Origin: Planctomycetota bacterium
GTDB lineage: Bacteria; Planctomycetota; Phycisphaerae; Sedimentisphaerales; Anaerobacaceae
DNA length: 64,000 nucleotides
NCBI GenBank assembly: GCA_019456145.1
Contig: VRUL01000001.1
Span: forward strand, 434,001-498,000
Direction: 5' to 3'
Shown in pieces: positions 35,515-43,833 of this stretch (position 1 is the stretch's first letter; the number at the start of each line of letters is the position of its first letter). Position numbers and translations under genes: made by a program. Under the pieces are notes generated by a model. It was not told the DNA's origin and searched no databases. It saw nothing but the letters and a program-made list of their open reading frames with translations.

Positions 35515-35708
35515 ACTGCCACTTTACTCATTTTGTCACTTTCGTCAAGACCGATAAAAAGCGTCTTGCCTGTCCTGCGCACAAACATCGCGTAACCCAT
35601 CCGGAATTTATATCGGCCAGATTCGAGGCTTCTCTGCACAATTGCCGGCCGTGAACCACTGATGGAAATGCCGGATAGATGATAATGGGCGGGAAAACCA
35701 AGCGCCAA
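35511..35708 (-). CDS. Short hypothetical protein coupled to ftsK
   Basis: A 65-residue frame from a TTG; the open frame extends further upstream to a stop near 35760 without an ATG. The peptide (SGRYKFRMGYAMFVRRTGKT, LFIGLDESDKMSKV) has protein-like composition but matches no family I recognise. It overlaps the ftsK start by four bases (ATGA), which favours translation, yet lacks a clear ribosome site. It could be the remnant of a longer gene. Low confidence. Confidence 0.3.
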   Translation of the reverse strand: MALGFPAHYHLSGISISGSRPAIVQRSLESGRYKFRMGYAMFVRRTGKTLFIGLDESDKMSKVAV

Positions 35709-35797
35709 GTGCGGCTTGCCATTTGCCGGGCCATCGTCCAGTAAAGAGTATCAAAGCACAATTACACGCAGGCAAAAGTTACTTGTGAACTTGCGAT

Positions 35798-37057
35798 TTA
35801 TGGCTTCTGTATCCCCATAAAGAGCGGTTTTATGTGTCGTTCGTAGATATTTTCGGTCACGTTGCGGGCGATTATGTCGGCGTATTTGTCCAGTGCGTTG
35901 AAATAGCGCGGGCCCATTTCAGCGGCAATCTTGTATGCTATGTGTAGAAGCTGCCGGAGGTTGCGGTCATATCTTTGGCGCGACTGGTCGTGCCTGAGAG
36001 CAGAGGCAAAGGCGTCTGAGTCCCATTGGTCAACGGCTTCGGGGGCGGGGAGCCTGGCCCTGTCGATATCGATGACGGTCGCGTATGGGGTACAAAGTTC
36101 GTCGATTCGTGAAATCGCCTTTGTGTAAACCTCCCTGGCGATTGCAAGGCCTTCTCCACCAGCCATTGCCAGGCCAATTAGTTCTTCGAGCCAGGTTGTG
36201 CCAGCGGTTTTAAGATGCAGGCCGGCATCGAATTTCTTCAGCGTCTTGGCTATTGGCTCGTAAATTGAAAACTTATCACTGCCGGAGTGGACGCTCAGTT
36301 TCAAATCTTTGGGCAGGTCGAATTCTTTGGCTGCAAAGGTGACCACGGCGACATCTTCTTCGAATTCCTTTGCAAACTTTGCCACGTCACCGACATAATC
36401 GACGCCTTTGTTGAATCGGCCTGTAAATTTCGGGGCGATTGTCCGGGCGGGAATGCCTTCGTCGGAAATAGCTGCGAGAATGAAAAGCATTTCGACGGGA
36501 GTTTGCGGCTGGTCGGTTTCGTCCATCGAGACTTCAGTGATGAAGTTGCCGGGGCCTTTGGCTGACTCTATGTGGCGATAAATTTTGCCTGCTTCTTTTA
36601 TTGCCAGCAGACACTTACCCGCTATGGCTCGGACCTGCTGCTCGGTTATTTCGAAGCTCTCTCTGATACCGGGGATTGCGAGCGAGCCGATAAACTTTTT
36701 GTGCTTTTCGATGAAGGCTTGTATGTCACTTTCTTGAGCTGGATTATCGATGAAGTCGGCGACATCAAGGGTGAAAAAGTCGCTGGATTCGATAAATGCG
36801 TCAACATTGTTTAGACCAATATGGTCGGCGTCCACAAAATAGGGTTCTTTGAACGCCGCCGCCGAGACAGCCTGGTCAGCCTCTTTATGTGTATCCTGTG
36901 GTGTTGTGCCGATGATAGTGTGTTCCCTGTTAGATTTGTTCCAGACAGGGGTGATGTTTAGGCCCTGCTCTTTTGCCTTTATTATGGCGGCGAGCTGGGC
37001 CTTTCCCTGCCGGCCGAACCTGTCACCGATTCCAAATGAATACTTTTCCAGCTTCAT
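35798..37057 (-). CDS. uxaE: Tagaturonate epimerase family protein
   Basis: Protein of 419 residues resembling UxaE, which converts D-tagaturonate to D-fructuronate in galacturonate breakdown. Visible features: FGIGDRFGRQGKAQLAAI at the N-terminus, EVSMDETDQPQTPVEMLFIL, APKFTGRFNKGVDYVGD, LKLSVHSGSDKFSIY (probable metal-binding His) and GLHLKTAGTTWLEELIG with a second histidine. The TIM-barrel-like layout and length fit the family. Three upstream genes encode a hydrolase, a GH28 polygalacturonase and a sodium symporter in the same direction, which supports a galacturonate pathway. Confidence 0.85.
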   Translation of the reverse strand: MKLEKYSFGIGDRFGRQGKAQLAAIIKAKEQGLNITPVWNKSNREHTIIGTTPQDTHKEADQAVSAAAFKEPYFVDADHIGLNNVDAFIESSDFFTLDVADFIDNPAQESDIQAFIEKHKKFIGSLAIPGIRESFEITEQQVRAIAGKCLLAIKEAGKIYRHIESAKGPGNFITEVSMDETDQPQTPVEMLFILAAISDEGIPARTIAPKFTGRFNKGVDYVGDVAKFAKEFEEDVAVVTFAAKEFDLPKDLKLSVHSGSDKFSIYEPIAKTLKKFDAGLHLKTAGTTWLEELIGLAMAGGEGLAIAREVYTKAISRIDELCTPYATVIDIDRARLPAPEAVDQWDSDAFASALRHDQSRQRYDRNLRQLLHIAYKIAAEMGPRYFNALDKYADIIARNVTENIYERHIKPLFMGIQKP

Positions 37058-37115
37058 ACGTTGGTTTTCCTTTCCATTATTTTGTTTAACCGCTCATGCG
37101 GGGTACAGCAGCCTT

Positions 37116-39104
37116 TTACTTAGTTACAAGTCGAAACGCCAGGACCGGTCGGCCGGCATCTGCGAAGTCGCCTTGCAGTTTTATCCAGTCATCTTTAGCT
37201 CTATCGCTTTCCGAAGCATTTGTGCTGAAACGAGCGGGCAGGCGCTTTCGTTCCATCGGTTCAAGCGTGATTTCCCAGCGATCCGGTGTTAGTGTAAATC
37301 CTCGCGGGGCGTGTTCGACGGTTATTATTCCACTGACAGCTTTATTACCGAAGTTATATGCGAAGAGATTGAGGTTCGTTTCTTTGCCCGATGGAACAGT
37401 ATGGGCCTGCTGGTCGAGCTTAGTCGAGTCGTGGTGCATCTGGAGTTGTAAGACCACAGGCGAGGCTTTGCCGCCTCGAAATGCCGAAGAGCGCAACGGC
37501 TGTTCCAGGGGCAGCTTTCGGGCGGCACCTTTTTGGAGAATGACGAAAACAGGGGCCGAATCAATCTTTGCCGGCGTGTTTTTACCAAGGGACCTGCCCA
37601 GATAATCGTAAACAGCTTCTACGGACAAGCTTTTGGGCAATGGCCAGGTTGTGGGTTTTTCCGCCCAGATTACAAGCACATCTCGCGGTCGCCCATCAGG
37701 TCGTGAGCGGAAAGCGTAAGCTCGCACGGAGGAGTTGCCCTGGGGAGTCCATTTGCCCAAACATGTTGCTCCTGCCAGGATCCGGCCGAGCGCTGCCAGA
37801 GCCACGTAGCCTGGCCGGGGAGTCTGGTCGTAACGCAAGAGGCCGAACTGTACTTCCCTTTCGTGGAAGTTACCGAGAATGAAGAAAAAGTGACGATTGA
37901 CTCCGGCAAACAGGCTGCTTGCATAAGAGCGCGCGATGAATTTGGCCTGCTTTAGTTCATCTTCCTGTGATAGTTCGCTCCAGGGCTTTGGAGTTTTGGC
38001 CACAGCCCGGACTCCACATTCTGTAATCCAAATCGGGCGACCACACGCGGCTTCCCGTGCCGGTTCGAATTGCTTCAGATAATTGTCGGGTTTCTGGTAC
38101 GAGTGGATGTTGTATGTCTCGAAATATGGCCACGTCTGGTTTTCAAGGACGCCCCTGGTGTGCAGAGTTGTTCCGGCACCGGCGTAGACGTTCCAGCATA
38201 CGGTAAGATTTGGATTGCCTGCCTTATAGCCGAGATATGCCGCTTTCTGGTGCGTGCACATTTCGTCGATTGTGTGACCGCCGAACGTAGTGATATTTGC
38301 TTCGTTCCAGGGTTCCCAGGCGAGTACGCGGCCTTTGTAGCGCTGGGCCATAGCTTTGCAAAATTTGTACAGCACGCGGAGGTCCCTGGGAAACCGTCTG
38401 GAGCGGTTTTCTCCGTCGAGTTCCTTGTCCGTGGCCCAGCCGGGTATGTCATGAAATACCTGCAGGACTTTGAGCCCATACCTTGCCTGGAAAGTAGCCG
38501 CCGTGTCATAGGTAGTTTTTTCGGGGAATTTGTCGGGCGCCCTCTGGAATCCACCCCAACTCATACGGTCTCGAATCCAGTTCACACCTGCAAGGGCGGC
38601 TAATTGGGCGAAACGTTCCTGGCGGGCCGGTTGGTTGGATGCAAACCATGAAGTGGCGGAGTCGACGCATATGGGCGAATCCTGTGGTACGGGTTCGGCC
38701 AGCCTTGCCAGGACCGCCGCCGTTGTCCAATCGACGACCTTGTCGGCTGCATCCAGAAATTCGATTCGGTACCAGCCGATTCCCAATCTGCTGATATTCA
38801 GGTTCGATGTTTTTTCGTCGATAGAGCCTTGTTTAATGATGTTCCTGTGGTCATCGAGCAGGCGCCAGCTTATAGCTTTGCCTATAGCTTTCTCAGGCAT
38901 TTTGATATTCACATCCTCTCCGAGCAGGAAGACGTTGCCGGGATGTTGCGGCTGTGTGGTCGGGATGTTCCTGGGAATGGTCTGCAAGGGGCGATTGAGG
39001 TCTGCTTGAAGCACTTCCCGACCTGAACACACAGATATTATTGTAACTAAAAATACAAAGTGTAGGGTTTTATGTGGCACTGATAGTCGTCTTTGTTGTT
39101 TCAT
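37116..39104 (-). CDS. Secreted clan GH-A-like glycoside hydrolase
   Basis: Exported protein of 662 residues from the ATG at 39104, which has GGAGG six bases upstream; a longer frame adds 40 implausible residues. Signal peptide about 12-28; beta domain to about 140; TIM barrel about 150-480. Putative acid/base Glu268 lies in AWEPWNEAN and putative nucleophile Glu362 in IWITECG, the spacing of clan GH-A (GH39- or GH5-like). C-terminal beta domains from about 490 include one of CARDB/NEW3-like character (FAYNFGNKAVSGIITVEHAPRGF). The family number cannot be fixed by eye. The setting between GH28 and UxaE suggests action on pectic side chains or galacturonans. Confidence 0.8.
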   Translation of the reverse strand: MKQQRRLSVPHKTLHFVFLVTIISVCSGREVLQADLNRPLQTIPRNIPTTQPQHPGNVFLLGEDVNIKMPEKAIGKAISWRLLDDHRNIIKQGSIDEKTSNLNISRLGIGWYRIEFLDAADKVVDWTTAAVLARLAEPVPQDSPICVDSATSWFASNQPARQERFAQLAALAGVNWIRDRMSWGGFQRAPDKFPEKTTYDTAATFQARYGLKVLQVFHDIPGWATDKELDGENRSRRFPRDLRVLYKFCKAMAQRYKGRVLAWEPWNEANITTFGGHTIDEMCTHQKAAYLGYKAGNPNLTVCWNVYAGAGTTLHTRGVLENQTWPYFETYNIHSYQKPDNYLKQFEPAREAACGRPIWITECGVRAVAKTPKPWSELSQEDELKQAKFIARSYASSLFAGVNRHFFFILGNFHEREVQFGLLRYDQTPRPGYVALAALGRILAGATCLGKWTPQGNSSVRAYAFRSRPDGRPRDVLVIWAEKPTTWPLPKSLSVEAVYDYLGRSLGKNTPAKIDSAPVFVILQKGAARKLPLEQPLRSSAFRGGKASPVVLQLQMHHDSTKLDQQAHTVPSGKETNLNLFAYNFGNKAVSGIITVEHAPRGFTLTPDRWEITLEPMERKRLPARFSTNASESDRAKDDWIKLQGDFADAGRPVLAFRLVTK

Positions 39105-39126
39105 GATCATCCTCCGGTTAATCTTT

Positions 39127-40695
39127 TTACGGTTTCTTAGTAGGGTGGTTTGCCAGTTGGGACAGCGCCGTCTTTGGGACATTCGGAGTGATCTCAGCGA
39201 CTCTGTTGACGCCGCTGAGGTCATTGGCTGTAAGCAGGACGCCTTGGCTTTTAGTTCCCTGCAATTTCAGGAATGTATCGGTTCCTGTCGGGGGCCTGCA
39301 TCCGCGAATTAAAGCCCCTTTGACATTGGTCAGTCGAATTATCGCGCCGGCGTCCGGTGAGAACGGAGCATCAAGGTCATCAATCGATAAATTTTCGCAT
39401 TCTTCGGCGACCAGCGCGTGACGCTTGTCGGATTTGGCCAACTGGAGCTGTATGTTGCGGAGCTTGAGGCCTTTGACGTGGCGGCAATAGAAGCCGTAAG
39501 CCGGCAACCTGCCGAACATCGAGTACTCCGGGTAAGCGGTGGTTTTTTCAGGTATGGCGCGGGCGGCATCCTTTTTTGTCCCCCCGCCAGCAAACGATAG
39601 TCTTACATTACTAATGGTGACGTTTTCTATTGCGTGGCCCGGCAGACCGGAAATAGCACAGCCGGTCGGATTGGCGCCGGTCGCCTCGATATTGCTGATT
39701 GTGATGTTACGCATCACGCCCATTTTGGGTTTTATGTCCTTCCTGAACGGGCGGGCGCGATTGCCAAGACGCATAAAGATAGGCGCACCAACTTTATTCA
39801 TTGTTATGTTTGATACTACCACGCGGTCCATCGTGCCTCCGTCCACTATTTCCAGTGCGATGCCTGCCAGGCGCGTGTCATAGATTGAGCAGCCGGTCAT
39901 GACGATATTCTCAAAGCCGCCGTTCGATTCGGTGCCCATTTTCAGGCCGTTACAGAGGCTGCTCAACACGCAGTTGCTGACTGTTACGTTTCTGCACGAC
40001 CGTGCCGCGGTGCTCTTTAGAACGATAGCGTCGTCTCCCGAGCTGATGTTACAGTTGGAGATGAGTACCTGATGGCAGCAATCAATATTGATGCCGTCGT
40101 TGTTGCCGTTGACACGGCTTCTGACCGTGATTCCATCGATGAGTACATCGTCACAAGCCAGGTAGTGCTGGACCCACATAGGGGAGTTTCTGATGGTGAC
40201 GTTTTTTACGAGGACGTTTCGACATTGAATAAATCGAATCATATACGGTCGCACCTTGTATGGTCCTTTGAAAGCCGCGCCTTGGCCGTCGATTGTGCCG
40301 TTGCCTGTGATGGCGATGCGCTGCAGCTTTTCGCCGTATATCAGGCTCTTGTCTGTGTAGTTGTCCGTGTAGGACCTGAAGGCCTGCACAGTTGGGGGAT
40401 AGTCTTTGAGGTTGGTGCTGCCCAAAAGGGTGGAGCCAGAGTCGAGTTTCAGTGTCACGTTGCTTTTCATATAGATTGTACCGGAGAGGAAAGTGCCGGG
40501 CGGGAAATAGACGGTCCCGCCGCCTTGTTTGGCGCATTCGTCGATTGCTTTCTGAATAGATTTGGTGCACAGTGTTTTGCCGTCCGGCTTGGCGCCGTAG
40601 TCGCGGACGTCGTAGGTATTATCATCACCGAAAACAGAAGCCGTTGTCAAGAGGCACAGGAGCACTGTTGAAATCCAGCATTTTGTCCTGTTCAT
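39127..40695 (-). CDS. GH28 family polygalacturonase-like protein
   Basis: Secreted right-handed beta-helix hydrolase, 522 residues. ATG at 40695 is preceded by AAGGAGAAGG and opens a clear signal peptide (NRTKCWISTVLLCLLTTASV). The GH28 lead-in YDVRDYGAKPDGKTLCTKSIQKAID is typical. The catalytic region reads NGNNDGINIDCCHQVLISNC and ISSGDDAIVLKS, with the paired Asp residues; the usual HG...RIK part is replaced by CNGLKMGTESNGGFENI. Repeated VTISN strands follow. It degrades pectic polymers or related uronic-acid glycans outside the cytoplasm. It sits 23 bases before the GH-A-like gene and 38 bases after the symporter gene. Confidence 0.9.
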   Translation of the reverse strand: MNRTKCWISTVLLCLLTTASVFGDDNTYDVRDYGAKPDGKTLCTKSIQKAIDECAKQGGGTVYFPPGTFLSGTIYMKSNVTLKLDSGSTLLGSTNLKDYPPTVQAFRSYTDNYTDKSLIYGEKLQRIAITGNGTIDGQGAAFKGPYKVRPYMIRFIQCRNVLVKNVTIRNSPMWVQHYLACDDVLIDGITVRSRVNGNNDGINIDCCHQVLISNCNISSGDDAIVLKSTAARSCRNVTVSNCVLSSLCNGLKMGTESNGGFENIVMTGCSIYDTRLAGIALEIVDGGTMDRVVVSNITMNKVGAPIFMRLGNRARPFRKDIKPKMGVMRNITISNIEATGANPTGCAISGLPGHAIENVTISNVRLSFAGGGTKKDAARAIPEKTTAYPEYSMFGRLPAYGFYCRHVKGLKLRNIQLQLAKSDKRHALVAEECENLSIDDLDAPFSPDAGAIIRLTNVKGALIRGCRPPTGTDTFLKLQGTKSQGVLLTANDLSGVNRVAEITPNVPKTALSQLANHPTKKP

Positions 40696-40733
40696 AGTTC
40701 CTTCTCCTTGATATTTGTGATGTTTGCTATCTG

Positions 40734-42458
40734 TTATGCATTTGCTATTAGATAAACTGAATAAATAATCGCAGCGACGCATCCCCAACCGGCCAGGAAA
40801 CCGATGACCGAGCTGCGAGATGGAATGAGTATCTCAAGACTGGTATTTGGAAACAGGCTTCGCTTTTCGGGGACAACGGCGTCGGAGGGCAAAGTGCAGG
40901 AGACAGCTACTTGCTCACCGGGCCTTACGGGGGTGCGCACGAGCGCGTAAAAGTTGTCGAGCTTTTCGGTGGCAACCGGTTTGGTAAACAAGCTGACTAC
41001 AACGGTAACCAGGAGCCCTGCTGAAAGGTAAAAAACCATCTGCCAGGGCATATATAATTTACCTTCCCACAACATAAAGCCAGGCAGCATATCAGCAAGG
41101 TTTGCGTTGAAATCCCAAAGGATGTATTGGCCAAAGGCGATTCTACCGGTGAAAAGCAGCACGCCAAAACCAGTCAAAGTCCCGGCCCAGGCGCCGGCGA
41201 CCGTTGTTCGTCTCCAGAAGAGCCCGAGCCAGAACGCGATGCCCATCATGGCCGAAACTTTCCAGAATATCTCAAGGCCCTTGACAACGCCGGGCAGCCA
41301 ATAGGCAAAGGCCACGCCGCAGGCGACTATTGCCAGTGAAGTAATGCGGGCGACAAGGACGTAGTGTTTCTGAGTTTTATCAGGTATTAGGGGCTGGTAA
41401 ATATTTTTTGTGAACAAGCCCGATGATGCAATCATAAAAGAGTCGCATGAGCTCATTACAGAAGCCAAAAGTGCCGCGAGAAAAAGACCCAGTAATCCGT
41501 GTAATATATTCGGCAGGAAGTCGGCCGCTATCAATCCGAAGACGTGGTCCGGATGCACGGGTTGAGCCCCGCGTTTGCTGAAATAGGCGATGGCTGCAAG
41601 ACCTGTCAGGCACCATGCCACGGTGCATACGCGTTTTAGAAAGTTGCCGCACATCCAGCCGACCCTGCCTTCGTTTTCGGTTTTGCCGGCGGCACAATTA
41701 CCCATTGTATGTGGCTGGGTCACGATACCCACCAGACCGTTTACAGAAATCATTATTATATAGAAAAATCCAATCTCGCCGGGCGCTACGAGGGAAAACA
41801 TCTCATCTGCATTCGGTATTACATCGCGTATCCCGCCAAGGCCGCCGACTGCGTGAAGGACAAAGGGAAGCAGCAGAAAAGAGAAAACAATAGTTAGAAT
41901 ACCCTGTATAAAATCAGTAATGATGGCAGCAGAGAGCCCGCCCGCTATTCCATATATGACGAACATTACGGTCATCGCGGCAATAGCGACATTGGAGGAG
42001 ACGTGACCTCCTGTGCTGGCATCTACGACGGCGCTGGAGCCTTTTAGCATAATGCCAATATTAATCGAGAGGTTCAGCATCCCCACAACGGCAAATAGCT
42101 TCGCTACGCTTGGGCTAAACCTGGCTTCAAAGACATCGGCGGTTGTAATAGCCCTGAAACGTCTCATTACCGGCGCAATCAGCCAGTAAAATGGCGTCGC
42201 GAACAGCCAGAGCCACTGGTACCATATACCGGAAAGGCCGTTTGTGAAGCTTTTTGAAGCTACGCTGACAGCCTGGTCGGAATGGGTGCCGGTGCCGAAA
42301 GCGTGCATCACCATCATCGCTTTGCCGAACTTGCGGGGCATAAAGAAATCGGCGATGTTTTTTATTCTTCTGGCAGCCCAGACACCAATACAGGTTATCC
42401 CGATAAGGTATAACCCTAACACAAGGACGTCCGCAATGTGCAATCCCAGAAATGACAT
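40734..42458 (-). CDS. Sodium:solute symporter (SSS family)
   Basis: Inner-membrane transporter, 574 residues with about 13-14 hydrophobic segments. SSS hallmarks: LYLIGITCIGVWAARRIKNIADFFMPRKFGKAMMVMHAFGTGTH at the start, IAGGLSAAIITDFIQGILTIV, and LFLAALLASVMSSCDSFMIASSGLFTKNIYQPL in the middle. It is first of four same-direction genes for uronate polymer use, so the likely cargo is a galacturonate-type sugar acid (inference). Upstream on the same strand are a stem-rich element and a rho-independent terminator, which could control the operon. Confidence 0.92.
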   Translation of the reverse strand: MSFLGLHIADVLVLGLYLIGITCIGVWAARRIKNIADFFMPRKFGKAMMVMHAFGTGTHSDQAVSVASKSFTNGLSGIWYQWLWLFATPFYWLIAPVMRRFRAITTADVFEARFSPSVAKLFAVVGMLNLSINIGIMLKGSSAVVDASTGGHVSSNVAIAAMTVMFVIYGIAGGLSAAIITDFIQGILTIVFSFLLLPFVLHAVGGLGGIRDVIPNADEMFSLVAPGEIGFFYIIMISVNGLVGIVTQPHTMGNCAAGKTENEGRVGWMCGNFLKRVCTVAWCLTGLAAIAYFSKRGAQPVHPDHVFGLIAADFLPNILHGLLGLFLAALLASVMSSCDSFMIASSGLFTKNIYQPLIPDKTQKHYVLVARITSLAIVACGVAFAYWLPGVVKGLEIFWKVSAMMGIAFWLGLFWRRTTVAGAWAGTLTGFGVLLFTGRIAFGQYILWDFNANLADMLPGFMLWEGKLYMPWQMVFYLSAGLLVTVVVSLFTKPVATEKLDNFYALVRTPVRPGEQVAVSCTLPSDAVVPEKRSLFPNTSLEILIPSRSSVIGFLAGWGCVAAIIYSVYLIANA

Positions 42459-42576
42459 CGATTATTAATTATTTCTTATTGGCTGTTTTCAACGTTTTTC
42501 CATTCGGCCACAAGCGATCTGGAAATTGATTAGGGAAAACTAAAAATAGTAAACAGAAAATACTAAATCGAAAATT

Positions 42577-42612
42577 AAAAAAAACCCCGCGGCGCATCCA
42601 TTCACCACGGGG
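42577..42612 (-). terminator. Rho-independent terminator before the symporter gene
   Basis: On the minus strand CCCCGTGGTG pairs with CGCCGCGGGG (10 pairs including two G-U) around the loop AATGGATG, followed by eight T residues. It ends transcription from the TPR gene and/or acts as an attenuator 119 bases ahead of the symporter start. Confidence 0.85.
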
Positions 42613-42639
42613 AGAAAAAAACAAGGTTCGCAGTTCGCC

Positions 42640-42698
42640 CCGTTAGAGGCTTTTTCCCTTTGGATCCGTGGACCTGTTTCGCCTGGTCCCTCTAATGG
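42640..42698 (-). ncRNA. Candidate structured RNA upstream of the symporter terminator
   Basis: The arms CCGTTAGAGG (42640-42649, plus strand) and CCTCTAATGG (42689-42698) pair over 10 positions and enclose a second stem GGACC/GGTCC with a 10-base loop. An additional GAATC/GATTC palindrome lies at 42709-42720. It is placed between the TPR gene and the terminator. This could be a 3' untranslated structure, a mobile palindrome or a cis-regulatory leader. I could not match it to a known riboswitch. Confidence 0.4.
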
Positions 42699-42745
42699 AG
42701 CGTGGTTTGAATCACGATTCGGGAGCCACTATCTTCCTTCTCCGA

Positions 42746-43492
42746 TTATTCCACAGCCTTGTCCGAACTCGTTGTATTTTTCTCGGGCTTTTGTGGTATT
42801 TTTATTTCCACGCCAAGATGTCCCAGTGAAAGAGCCACATCCGCCTGGTTCGGTTTAATTTCAAAACTGCGGCTCAAGTAATCCCTGGCGCGGACCTTAT
42901 CGTTTTTGCTTAAATAATAGAATCCGATTTGCTTGTAGTTTTCGGCAGAATTCGGTTCCATACGAATGGCCTGTTGGTAACAGGCCAGTACATACTCATC
43001 CAGCCCCTGCTTCTGAAACGCCATTGCAAGCCGGCGTGATCCGGTCGCGGAACGGGAAACTTCCTTCATATAGGTGACAGCCAGGAGTTTGGCCTTGTCT
43101 GTGCTGCCGCTCTGGCTCAGCATTTTTATCATCGCCGCCTGGGCATCTCGGTAGACAGGGTCAAAACGCAGAGCGGTATTGTAATGATACTCCGCGGAAA
43201 CCTGCAAGCCTTCGGCCTGGTACAACTGGCCCAGCTCGAAATGGGCCTGGGGATTTTCAAATCTGCGTTCGATTGCTCTCAACAGCTTTTGCTTCTTCTC
43301 CTGGTCCAGCGTCTGTGCGATTTTGGTGACACGAGGTCTCTGAGCTCTTTGGCCTTCATTAGTTGGAGTGCACCCATTAAGTAACACAACGCAAACAATA
43401 AGGGCAAAGCCAAGGGCATAAGGTACTAAACTGCGGAGTTCGGCGGTTTTTAGTTTTGAGCTTTTGGTTTCGAATTTCCTTTTACCGGCCAT
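42746..43492 (-). CDS. TPR-repeat lipoprotein
   Basis: Predicted lipoprotein of 248 residues. ATG at 43492 follows GGGAG; upstream starts add residues without a signal character. A basic stretch leads to the hydrophobic segment YALGFALIVCVVLLNGC with a lipobox-like LNGC. Then come helical tetratricopeptide units: RFENPQAHFELGQLYQAEGL, AEYHYNTALRFDPVYRDAQA, ACYQQAIRMEPNSAENYKQI, ARDYLSRSFEIKPNQADVAL. TPRs mediate protein contacts; the partner is unknown. It is divergent from gltX. Confidence 0.85.
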   Translation of the reverse strand: MAGKRKFETKSSKLKTAELRSLVPYALGFALIVCVVLLNGCTPTNEGQRAQRPRVTKIAQTLDQEKKQKLLRAIERRFENPQAHFELGQLYQAEGLQVSAEYHYNTALRFDPVYRDAQAAMIKMLSQSGSTDKAKLLAVTYMKEVSRSATGSRRLAMAFQKQGLDEYVLACYQQAIRMEPNSAENYKQIGFYYLSKNDKVRARDYLSRSFEIKPNQADVALSLGHLGVEIKIPQKPEKNTTSSDKAVE

Positions 43493-43764
43493 TTTATTCT
43501 CCCTAATTGAAAAACGAGTTACTGCCATTTTATCGTGCTGCATAAATCTCGACAAGCCACATAAGAGCTAACCGGTATGGCAGCTAAACGTTCTGATACC
43601 AAAAACTTTCTACCGGGGCAAGGAAAATTTTGGCCCATTAGAAAAATTCCCTTTGTGCTGTCTCAGGAGTAATCCCATTATTCCGGATAGTGCCCGGCGT
43701 CAGGCTGTTAGTAACATGGTAATCTGGGAGAGATGCGCCCGATTTAGCTGCTTTTTTGCGGTTC

Positions 43765-43793
43765 TTGACAATGGCCCGGAGATAACTTATCCT
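43765..43793 (+). promoter_or_regulatory. Sigma-70-type promoter of the gltX operon
   Basis: TTGACA (43765-43770), a 17-base spacer and TATCCT (43788-43793), ending 40 bases before the gltX ATG at 43834. It is the best housekeeping promoter in the window by match and spacing. The rest of the 341-base gap between the divergent TPR and gltX genes shows no gene. Confidence 0.75.
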
Positions 43794-43833
43794 GTGTTTT
43801 TTTCACGTATTTCCGAAATTGATGAGGTCTGAA

